Shown: piece after piece, positions 1-9,100 of the stretch
How positions within the stretch are numbered: position 1 is the stretch's first letter
Layout of the letters: each line of letters opens with the position of its first letter
Origin: Membranipora membranacea
Taxonomy: Eukaryota > Bryozoa > Gymnolaemata > Cheilostomatida > Membraniporidae
NCBI GenBank assembly: GCA_914767715.1
Contig: OU612070.1
Location: forward strand, 23,984,025-24,048,024
Reading direction: 5' to 3'
DNA: 64,000 nt
The notes under the pieces: generated by a model
Told to the model about the DNA's origin: nothing
The model's database searches: none
Seen by the model: only the letters and a program-made list of their open reading frames with translations
Program-made: the position numbers and the translations under genes

Positions 1-14
1 TCTTTCAGCGTGAA

Positions 15-671
15 ATGCTAAAAGTATTGGAAGGGTTGGAAGGTGTGATTTGTCAGATGGATGACATACTTATCTGTGATGAAACACAAGAAGAACATGA
101 TGCTAGGTTAGAAGCAGTGATACAGAGATTGAGTACAGCAGGTATTACGTTGAATCCAGATAAGTGTGTATTTAGCAAGCCAGAAGTGAAGTTCTTGGGA
201 CACATTATCAACAATGAAGGAATTCACGTAGATCCAGAGAAGACTAAAGCAATCACAGAATTCGCTGCACCAAAGAACAGGAAGGAATTACGTAGATTCT
301 TTGGAATTGTGAATTACATTGGCAAGTTCACAGCAACATTGGCAGAAGACACTTCAGCGTTGAGACAACTGTTACAGAAAGACAGAGAGTGGATATGGAA
401 CGCTGAACAACAAAGTCAATTTGAAGAGTTAAAGCGGAAACTGGCCAGAGCTCCAACGCTCACTCCCTACCAGTTGGAAGCAGAGACGTTGCTAAGTACA
501 GACGCTAGCTCATATGGTCTAGGAGCTGCTATATTGCAAAAAGTGGAAGGCAGTTGGAAACCTGTGGCATTCGCTTCAAGATCGATGAATCCGGCTGAAA
601 CGAGATACGCACAAATAGAAAAGGAGGCTCTAGCAATTTGTTGGGATGTGAGAAGTTTCATTACTATCTAG
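15..671 (+). pseudogene. gypsy pol: RT C-terminal part and start of RNase H
   Basis: The frame is open from the window edge. It shows the RT active-site motif as MDDILI, the FLGH segment, the connection region ending in the NYIGKF stretch, and the RNase H start with a TDASSYGLGA motif and the EKEALAI segment. These follow the usual Ty3/gypsy order. Reading leaves the family frame near base 645 and stops at 671. The homologous sequence continues in the overlapping frame from about 638, so one base has been lost in this copy. The true start is outside the window. Confidence 0.9.
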
Positions 672-2548
672 CAGGAAGAAAATTCAGGATAGAGACAGAT
701 CACAAACCATTGATATCGGTGTTAGGAGATAAAGAATTGGCTAGGCTACCTATTAGAGTGCAGAGATTTCGATTACGGATGATGGCATATACTTACTCGA
801 TATCATACACGCCAGGAGAGAAATTAGTATTAGCAGATGCGTTATCCAGAGCTCCATTACCTGGTGGAATGGATTCAGAAAGCACTAACGAGCTGGTAGT
901 AAGCGAAATAGCAGAGTCCCTGCCCATATCACAGAGAAGAAGAGATAGAATCAAAGCAGCAATACTAGCAGACGAAGAGTCAACTATACTCCTACAGTAT
1001 ATACGTGAGGGATGGCCAGTGTATGTCAAAGTCAACCCAATGGTGCAGAAGTATTTTACGTTCAAGGACTTTCTCACGGAGATTGATGGAGTTATATACT
1101 ATTGGGATAGAGTGTACATACCTAGAATGGAACGGGATAAAGTGTTAGAGGACATCCACAAAGGTCACCAAGGAGAATCAAAGTGCATTCGTCGAGCAAC
1201 AGAGTTGGTATGGTGGCCAGGGATGACAGCGGAAATACGAGAGTTGGTAAAAATGTGTACTAGCTGTATTCCATTCAGGAATGTAGCAAGAGAACCGATT
1301 GCTCAGACTCCTCTTCCAGATAGGACATGGTGGCGTCTGGCAGCAGATGTGTGCGAAAAAGATTCTATCCAATATTTAGTGCTAGTAGATTTTTATAGCA
1401 GATATATAGTGGCAAGACGCATTGAAGATTGTGAGGCCAAGACCATAATCAGACAGCTAGAAGACGTGTTTTGTATGTTGGGCATCCCTCACTCACTCGT
1501 AACTGACAATGCTACATATTTCAAAGGAGAAATATTCCAGAAGTTTCTTACTAAATGGGATGTAGTTCACATTACTTCAGCTCCGCATAGAGGACAAAGT
1601 AATGGCGAAGCTGAACGAGCAGTACAAACAGTTAAAGGATTTTTGAACAAAAACATCAATTTACAGGCAGCACTCTGCAGTTATCGCGACACACCATTAG
1701 AAAATGGTTACTCACCAGCAATGCTTCTCTTTGGAAGAGGACTCAATTCTATGGGAATTAACAACTTCAGATCTGTAGATGTGAATCGATTCAAATCCAA
1801 AGATACCGCAATCAAGTCACGTCTAGCAACTAATTACAACAAAAGATTCGCTGTGAGGGAAAGAAGTCCTTTGAGATTGTTGCAGCAAGTCAGAGTTGTT
1901 GACGGTACGAAGAGAAAACCCCAGATAGCTATAGTTGTGGGAACGAATGGACGAGAAGCGTTATTAGAGAAAGATGGGTCGATTCTACGAAGAAATCGAG
2001 CACAAATCACCAAGGTCCCTGATCCCACAACACTTATAGTATCTGAAAACAGAAGAGAAGGTCAAGAGCTCATACCTCCACCATCGGCAGTACAGGTAGC
2101 AGTCGCGTCCGATAATTTGGCGGGAGCTTATGCTTCCCCACCAGTCACAGAGGCTGTGGCCTCTGAACGATACGAGCATCAAAGTCCGGTTGGTACTGTT
2201 GCACCAACACCAGTCACTGGTGCTCTTGCACCGGAACAAGTCGCAGGTGCCGTTGCGCCTCTACAGTCAAAAGGTGCTGTTGCGCCTTTACAACAGGTTT
2301 ACGGGGCTGTTGCCTCACCACCAGTTACGGAGGCCGTTGCCTCAAGTTCGTTGGGTGCTAGTGCACCTGAAGTAGGGCGTAAATGTAAGGTAGCTATTGC
2401 CGCCAACCAGTCCAAAGTGGCCATTGCCACTAAACAGTCTAAGGTAGCTTTTGCTGCCAACCAATATGCAGGTGCCATTGCACCTATCAAACGTAGTCGC
2501 AGTAACCGACCCATCAGAGCTCCCAAACGCTATGATGAAGAATACTAG
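638..2548 (+). CDS. gypsy pol: RNase H end and integrase
   Basis: The protein continues RNase H with a TDHKPL motif and an ADALSRAP box. It then has the integrase zinc finger (HxxH near residues 174-177 and CTSC near 206-209) and the catalytic core: D in the AADV segment, D in TDNATYF and E in NGEAERAV. A GPY/F-like module with a SILRRNRAQI motif follows. The DDE residues are all present. The last ~170 residues are an alanine-rich tail of degenerate short repeats (GAVAP, EAVAS, KVAIA) ending in a basic stretch. Integrase would act in the nucleus on element cDNA. The apparent N-terminus is a result of the frameshift, not a real start. Confidence 0.9.
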   Translation: MLGCEKFHYYLAGRKFRIETDHKPLISVLGDKELARLPIRVQRFRLRMMAYTYSISYTPGEKLVLADALSRAPLPGGMDSESTNELVVSEIAESLPISQRRRDRIKAAILADEESTILLQYIREGWPVYVKVNPMVQKYFTFKDFLTEIDGVIYYWDRVYIPRMERDKVLEDIHKGHQGESKCIRRATELVWWPGMTAEIRELVKMCTSCIPFRNVAREPIAQTPLPDRTWWRLAADVCEKDSIQYLVLVDFYSRYIVARRIEDCEAKTIIRQLEDVFCMLGIPHSLVTDNATYFKGEIFQKFLTKWDVVHITSAPHRGQSNGEAERAVQTVKGFLNKNINLQAALCSYRDTPLENGYSPAMLLFGRGLNSMGINNFRSVDVNRFKSKDTAIKSRLATNYNKRFAVRERSPLRLLQQVRVVDGTKRKPQIAIVVGTNGREALLEKDGSILRRNRAQITKVPDPTTLIVSENRREGQELIPPPSAVQVAVASDNLAGAYASPPVTEAVASERYEHQSPVGTVAPTPVTGALAPEQVAGAVAPLQSKGAVAPLQQVYGAVASPPVTEAVASSSLGASAPEVGRKCKVAIAANQSKVAIATKQSKVAFAANQYAGAIAPIKRSRSNRPIRAPKRYDEEY

Positions 2549-2564
2549 CTAAGTCTACCTGTTT

Positions 2565-3245
2565 ATGTTCAAATTTTTGTTCCTTTTTTCTATCGGTGCA
2601 CACAATCAATCACGTATTCATTTATATTTACAGATGAACTCTAGGACATTTATTGTATTGGGTAACTCTCTAGTGAGGCGTCTCACGATACCAGATGTTG
2701 AAGTAATATCTATAAATGGTCTCGATTGGGAGGGGGCCAGGAAGTACATGATTGACAATAGACGCTTGTTCATTGATAAGCACGTGTATATTCTAGTTGG
2801 ACCATTGAGGTTTACCTCTCTCCATAGAAGTAGAAGGGAAGTTGCTTTTTGTGGTCACAACTTACACACAGTACATCAACTATTTGCACCATTTTATAAC
2901 GAGCTGTCATTTCTACACATTTCTCCAGTTGTCTGTCCGCTATTCCCCATGAACTTTACGATGTATAATGGACTAACAGCTCGACGCCCAATAATGACAT
3001 CGTTTTATAACGATTGGAATGCTAAGATTAGAGGTCACGTTGCGACAGAGAATCGCCACATCATGAGATTCAATACAAAGTACAATGTGCTTGCACCGTG
3101 CCTTAATAATAGGATTTTCCATAGAAAGAAACAGCACTATGCATTCCGGGACCGGTACCTAAGAGGCGGACTACATGTTACGCAGCAGATATTAGACGAA
3201 TGGGCTGTGGAATTTCAGCGAGTTATCCTGAAATACACCACGTAA
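2565..3245 (+). CDS. env-position ORF of the gypsy element, SGNH-hydrolase-like
   Basis: This ORF lies 16 bases after the pol stop, in the position of env in env-bearing LTR elements. From the ATG at 2634 it encodes about 203 residues. A FIVLGNSLVRRL segment resembles block I (GDS) of SGNH/GDSL hydrolases, an ILVGPLRF segment sits where the Gly/Asn block would be, and LRGGLHVTQQILDEW resembles the C-terminal D-x-x-H block with D replaced by G. No clear signal peptide or TM anchor is visible from 2634, so a classical envelope protein is unlikely. The ATG at 2565 adds a hydrophobic N-terminus; the ATG at 2634 directly follows a splice-acceptor-like sequence. The family call rests on motifs only. 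Confidence 0.6.
   Translation: MFKFLFLFSIGAHNQSRIHLYLQMNSRTFIVLGNSLVRRLTIPDVEVISINGLDWEGARKYMIDNRRLFIDKHVYILVGPLRFTSLHRSRREVAFCGHNLHTVHQLFAPFYNELSFLHISPVVCPLFPMNFTMYNGLTARRPIMTSFYNDWNAKIRGHVATENRHIMRFNTKYNVLAPCLNNRIFHRKKQHYAFRDRYLRGGLHVTQQILDEWAVEFQRVILKYTT
2618..2634 (+). promoter_or_regulatory. possible splice acceptor before the env-position ORF
   Basis: A T-rich stretch ending in tatttacag immediately precedes the ATG at 2634. Its placement fits expression of the downstream ORF from a spliced subgenomic RNA, as known for env of retroviruses and errantiviruses. No donor can be checked because the 5' part of the element is outside the window. Confidence 0.4.
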
Positions 3246-3471
3246 CAATAGAGAGAAAAGACAATTTCTTATTAATGTTCGTCCACTGTTCGTCCAAATG
3301 TAAATATTGTTCGGTTCATTTTTGTTAGTTTTCCCATATACTTATTGTACATACGTTGTTAGCATGGACATTTATATACATACAAAGATACTGATGCGTG
3401 GTGTGAAGATTGATTGTTCCAGTTTGATGGTGCCGTTGCACCTGTCGGGGATTTACTATATGGTGAAAACT

Positions 3472-3481
3472 AAAGGGGAGA
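3472..3481 (+). other. polypurine tract of the gypsy element
   Basis: The purine run aaaggggaga is followed directly by tgtagtga, the expected arrangement of a plus-strand primer site next to the 3' LTR. The call relies on position and composition. Confidence 0.6.
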
Positions 3482-3675
3482 TGTAGTGATAGAACATCAC
3501 GTGATTGTGTATGAGGTCATCATAAGAGGGTGAAGGACAAATACGGGAGGAGACCAGTCTATGTGCAGAGCCTGAAGGTGCAACTTGTAACTGGAGATTA
3601 CCTGAGAAGTACAGCTGAACTAGGATCAAGCCTACTCTTACTAAGGTAATACCATTACTCACATAGTACTCTACA
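3482..3675 (+). repeat. putative 3' LTR (solo visible copy)
   Basis: The segment starts with TGTAG directly after the purine tract and ends with CTACA, a 5-bp terminal inverted match, giving a 194-bp LTR. The 5' LTR is outside the window, so identity between LTRs and the target-site duplication cannot be tested. The end point is the less certain side. Confidence 0.5.
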
Positions 3676-5151
3676 ATGGGTATGATTGAATTTTTGAGAA
3701 AGTTGTCAAATTCCATTCTCGCATTGAACATAATATCATAATCCAGTGAATTTGTCAGATCTTGGCCCAAAAGATTTGCAAACCTTCTCAGGTTCACATA
3801 CGTACATTATGTTACACTCTTTGTCATATTCACAGGAGCTCATATGAAGGACAGATGCTATTGAAGCATGTAACACTGCTGCTTTTGATGGGTAAAATCC
3901 TGCTCTGTAGCTCTTCAGTCAAGCAAAGCATTGAGGTGGTTGTATTAGGACTGGCTTCCAATCCTATCGCTGTTCTTTGCTTGAGGTAAAACATTAGCTA
4001 TCCATCATTCAATTTTTGTTTTAGCATTGCTAGCAAATCAAATTTTATCTGCCTTGACTGCACGTATAACTTTTAGGTTGGACACCTCTATTTTTATGGT
4101 TGTTTTTACATAAATCATGCTGTCTTGCTATCCCCAAAGCTTGTTTCGAAAGCAAAATAACCGTCACTCACCACTTAAAATGAAGCACGGCACTTGTTAA
4201 TTGATATATCACAGTTGTGTCAAATCCTAGACCGCAGAAAACTTTAACCAGGCCTAGAAAGAGCCAACATTTCTTCCTTGTTACAGCACATTTCCCACTG
4301 CCAACATGGACACCATTGAAGACTCTACAAGCAAAATGCTAAAACAAGTTTAGATCAGTTAATTTTGGAATTTTTATTTCCCTTCTCTGTTGTGTTTTGA
4401 CAACTCACCACTGTAATAGCTTGGCTTTCTAACAGGAACGACTCGCTGACACCAAAACAAAATCATCCGTTCTGGCAGTTATGAATTGGAAGATAATTGG
4501 GTCAAGAAAATCCCTAGAAAAAGCTAATACCAATGCAGCCTCTCTGGGCCAAGAATGCTCAGTTCTTTGATACCACATCATTTATATTAAACTACATGCA
4601 AATAATTTATGGAGAAGAAGACCTAAGAACTGAATTCACCGAGCTAAAAATAGGGACGTTTTATGAGTTTCAATCAAAATAAGAACATTATAAACTCAAG
4701 TCAGACTAACCTATTGCTGGGATTACCTCTTCATTTCATATGACAGGTCATTTCCAATGAATTCTCGCATTAAGAAACCTGCAGGAAATTTTTTTACATG
4801 GTTATCTTCCGTGGATTGCCGGCAAAACATTGTGGTAAGATTATGATTCCGTAAAATAGTTCTTGATTGAGGTAAATATTTTGTAAAGATAACTGATAGG
4901 AACAGTGTAATGGTTATAATTTGAAATTATTTATTCTTGGAATAGATATGTGTGATTATTTGCACCAGGTGGCAAGATGCAAAAATTTGACTTTTCATCC
5001 CTGTTCTTAAAGGATAATGATTTTAATTTGCATATCATTTATCACACAGTGAATATAGGATTATCCATATTTATATCATATCCATTTAGATCTTCTTCAG
5101 AGTATGCACTTCTGTGTAAGAAAGGATCATGTCAATGAAGAGATTCATGAA
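3676..5151. other. intergenic stretch; probable receptor 3' UTR at its right end
   Basis: No protein-coding sequence is recognised between the gypsy LTR and the receptor tail. On the minus strand a canonical AATAAA lies at 4930-4935, about 430 bases beyond the present receptor stop, and is a reasonable polyadenylation signal. The rest is AT-rich and featureless by eye. Confidence 0.5.
4930..4935 (-). terminator. candidate polyadenylation signal of the receptor gene
   Basis: AATAAA on the minus strand downstream of the receptor stop codon. No other canonical hexamer was noticed closer to the stop. Confidence 0.4.
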
Positions 5152-5362
5152 TTAAGGGTCGATGTCTGCAGTCTCTGATTCATTAGATGCAATACGTTCC
5201 ACCAGGTGGATGCTGCTACTTGTTTCATCGGAGTTTGGGATATAAACTGATGTATTAGAATGAGGCGGGTCAGTGGAAGGAGAAATGTCCGAAGGGCCGA
5301 TGTCTGTGGTCTCATTTTCTTTGGATACAATACATTCATTCAGCTGGGTTCTGCTACCCGCC

Positions 5363-6154
5363 TCAGAGGAGATTTGAGATTTGAGAATTTAACAGGTCAA
5401 TAGGAGGAGGGACATCCAAAGGGCCGATATCATTTGATTCAATATCGTACTGCGGTTGGTTTTCATTACTTGCTTCACCGGAGCGTGGAATGCCGACATC
5501 TGTTATATAAAGAAGCGCGGTAGTGGAGGGATAAACATCTAAACGGGCAATGTCTCTGGCCACCAGATTGTTTGTTATATTATTGTCCTGCAGGTTGATT
5601 CTGCTTCTAGCTTCATCTGAGTATGCAATGAAGACTTCTGTTTTTGAAGGAAGCCGGTTGGTGGAAAGATAAACGTCTAAAGGGCCTATGTCTCCGGTTT
5701 TCAGTTCCTTTGATATATTATCGCTCTGCAGCTTGGTTCTGCTACCAGCTGAGGAGGCATTAGCTCTGAATGCGTTATCCTCATTTTCAACCAGTATTTC
5801 TGGTGAAGATTGAGTTTTCAAATCAAGTGAACCATTCGCTCTTTCATCATGCGACTCAGCATCAGAATGTGACATCTCTGAAGAGCAAATTTGCAGAACA
5901 CAGCTTGATGTGTCATAGTTCGTCTGCCCACAATAATTTGGTTGATATGGAATTGATACATCTCTATCAGATACCATTCCTCCTCTTGAATACGTATCAA
6001 GAGGAGCGAACCTTAATCTTTCTTCAACAATATCTCTATGGGCTGATAACTCTCGCATCACTGCTAGGCTACTCATCAAAGAAACATCACTCTTTGTTGA
6101 TGGTGTTTGTAAACCAGCGTCATCTGTACTTCTTATTTGCTTTGGTTTCAAACC
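5363..6154 (-). CDS. receptor last exon: cytoplasmic tail with ~45-residue repeats
   Basis: The exon begins in phase 0 after a good acceptor at 6155-6156 and encodes a hydrophilic Ser/Asp/Asn-rich tail. From about residue 130 it contains degenerate repeats with the core [10 protein letters not shown] followed by a hydrophobic-Pro segment and S-(D/G)EA. Units begin near minus-strand positions 5760, 5615, 5480 and, in a shifted frame, 5350. The frame stops at 5363-5365, just after a tandem duplication of a 7-mer at 5371-5384. In the +1 frame the repeat pattern resumes and reaches a stop at 5152-5154, so this copy appears truncated by about 70 residues. No catalytic domain or known signalling motif was recognised; several Tyr residues follow the repeat core. 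Confidence 0.8.
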   Translation of the reverse strand, partial: GLKPKQIRSTDDAGLQTPSTKSDVSLMSSLAVMRELSAHRDIVEERLRFAPLDTYSRGGMVSDRDVSIPYQPNYCGQTNYDTSSCVLQICSSEMSHSDAESHDERANGSLDLKTQSSPEILVENEDNAFRANASSAGSRTKLQSDNISKELKTGDIGPLDVYLSTNRLPSKTEVFIAYSDEARSRINLQDNNITNNLVARDIARLDVYPSTTALLYITDVGIPRSGEASNENQPQYDIESNDIGPLDVPPPIDLLNSQISNLL

Positions 6155-9100
6155 CTATACAAAGAAAATACAAGCATGAATGAATGATTCAGGTTCACAA
6201 AACAATGAGTGAGGCTTTTCGAAACAGTGCCAATATAACATTATTCGATTGTCATAGCCATAATGTTGAGCCTGTAAATTCAATCATCTTTTTTAAAAGA
6301 TCAAGGACAAAATTTTGAATAGAATGTGTGAGTGGAGTTTTCATAAGAATCATTGACCTTGCAAATTGAGAAAAAGTTTGGTGATGAGAATTGACCATTG
6401 ATATTCAGTTGCAAACTGATAATAAACTGAAGTTGATAATGTGTATATATATCAAAAAATAGTGCAGACTAACTGGATCTCTTGGTATGCTTGTAAATAT
6501 TGCACCCTGCTCAACTTCCCAATCCAAGCCGCTGACATATGTTCTGAGGACTAATCCGGTAAACATGAGAACAAAGCTAGGAAACACGGCTAGGAAAAAA
6601 GCCGAAGCTCTCTCCACCTCCCAAATAGAAACTAAAAACGGAAAGAGTAACACAATTTTAGATAACCAATAATAACCATTTAGTTATCTAGAACTCAACA
6701 AAATGATTTATTGATTCGAGCTATGATAGCTTGCATTCATTTAAATTGACATGGGTACATCTTATGCAAAGAGGATTTAGAAAATAGCCACGAAACTTAG
6801 AACTCAAAATGTAATAGTGGAACAGTCCGAGTTGATCCCGTCATCTATTAATTGGCTTAAACAAAAATTGTTTTTGCATCAGATCAGTTGTTAGCAACAA
6901 AGCTTGTTAGGTTGATCATAAAAAGTTTCCCAATGAGTACTTTATTGGCAATGTTAAACTTTATACTTCAATAGTGTATGAAACATTCACTATTACCAGT
7001 TTCAAATCTTATCGAACATGGTGAGTCATAATGATCGTCTTGAGTATAAACTCTAAGCTTAACACAGAATGTACCCATATCCTTGAGGTACCCATTGCAG
7101 TATTCTGTTTTTGGTATATCCGTACATCTGGCAAAAAAATTTCCAAGAAAATCAAAAATCTCAAAACAGTTAGATTTCTACTGCAGATAGTTTACAGTGA
7201 TGGTCTTTCTACGAGTGGGTGTTACAAAGAGGTATGATATCAGATAAGCCTATTACAATTATGATCAAGTTATGCCATTCATATTCAAAGGGCAACCAAA
7301 GTTTCGCAGCAATGCATTAATGGGCGGTAAAGAGTGTGCTAGGCAGCATCAGCTTTGTGCATGACACGGTGCAAAACTCAATGTAGTTGCTGACTCTAAG
7401 CTGGGTGACACTTCAGTTTAGGGGAGGTTCCAAGAAACTGCTGTAATAATGATAGAGCACAGGCTAAATAATAACAGGAACAGGAAACTGCTCTATGGTA
7501 TTCTATTTTAGCTGAGTTTGAGTAAATGATGGTTGAAATGCATCACAAGAATTCTGGCTGAATAATCATCCGATTTAGATTTTGTCTTTTTCCCTATGCA
7601 GAAGGTGCAATTTGCTATAAATCAATGAGAAGTTGTTTGAAACCCTGGTTGCCCTTTAACTTGGTTCAGTATCATGTTTTCTCATTGATAAGGACGCTTA
7701 GTGGTCAACCCCTTATGACTTATGTTGAATTTTAGAAGGTACATCAATAGAACAGCTAAGATAGGTCTGGCAAAGTATTTTGGTATAATGCTTTCTGTCT
7801 CCTTATTACAGAATAGTATAGTTGTATTACTCACTCTGAGGAACCAATTTTGGCTTTCAACCTAGATACAGTTTTAGTTCCGATGACCCCATTACCTATG
7901 CGAGTGGCGGCACATACTGAAGGATTGTCTAAATTACAATCTTTAGTTGTCTGATAACAAGACCACACTCCGTCCACGGATGCTGCCTGTTTTTACAAAA
8001 ACAATAATGCGGATATTTGAAGTTTTCGTTTCTTCTACGCTTTAACAACTACTCACCACACTAGGGGCTTTGAAACATGTATATCAAGTGATCTTTCTTG
8101 GATCATTTAAGATATTTATAATAAGTTGTTATTTCAAGTTCAAACTCAAACTTCCTTTTATAAAATACAGCATAAAAAAGGACATGCGGCATTAGCTCCT
8201 GCCTGTATAGATTGAAGGCTTACCTCTTGATAGGTTAGCATGAGACGAGCAAGTTTCTGATCATAATGCATCTCTGGTAGGTAAGCAATCACCTCACACA
8301 AGATAACAGCAAATTTCCTCAAAGTTCCATTAGAGTTTGTGAAAGGTAAGGTAAGAATAGCGTTAATAGATCTGCAATGTTAAAATGGTGTGTGAATCAC
8401 ATTTGGCTAGACAATAAAGAGGCTGGTTGAGTGTGACGTTCATGAAGTACCTTCATTTTTCCACAATTTGGCAAGTTTAATTATTATAAATAACTGTTGG
8501 GCTTAATTGTAACATATCTGAAAAGTTCCTTACCTTACCAAATTCAAGTCTAACAAGAAAATAGAAGACTTCTATAAAATGGTGCCATCGAAATTCGAAT
8601 GCACTCATATATATGAGCCATTCATTATCAAGTGACTTACCTTTCAAATCTGTCCTCTAAGGATGGGATAATAATGGGTTTAGTTGAATCTGTATTTGTG
8701 CCCTCCATCAGTGCAGGCGCAGCAGTTGGTATATAAAATGGCTCTGTCGCAGCTTTCATGATTGTGAATCTGTGTGTTTGTCCATTCATCAAAGTCTCAC
8801 ATTGAATCTTTTAGAACATGGTGAAACAGAGCGCATAGCACAGTGAATAATGATAATTCTCAGTGAAATCATTCAACTTTGAAGCAAAGATTTTTCAAGT
8901 GAAGATAGATACTCATTGTAATATCATACAGATAAATAGGCTAGTCATCTTCAAAACCACAAAAAAAACACGAAGAAAATCCCTGAATCCTTTTTGAAAA
9001 ATTAAGGCAAAGTGAGCATTGGGGTATTTCAACTAAAAAGAGCGAATATCGCAATTTGATCGCTCACCCAGTGAGTAAGAGTGATCTGCTAGGCGCTCGC

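Larger units (their letters stand above)
1..3675 (+). mobile_element. Ty3/gypsy LTR retrotransposon, 3' part
   Basis: The window opens inside the reverse transcriptase of a Ty3/gypsy (Metaviridae-type) element; its 5' LTR, gag and protease lie to the left. Order seen: end of RT, RNase H, integrase, an additional ORF, a short non-coding stretch, a purine tract and a putative 3' LTR. The RT-RNase H-integrase order identifies the Ty3/gypsy class. The copy has a single-base frame disruption in RNase H near 640-650, so it is probably inactive. The pol sequence is otherwise well preserved, which suggests a fairly recent insertion. The receptor gene downstream is on the opposite strand. Confidence 0.93.
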
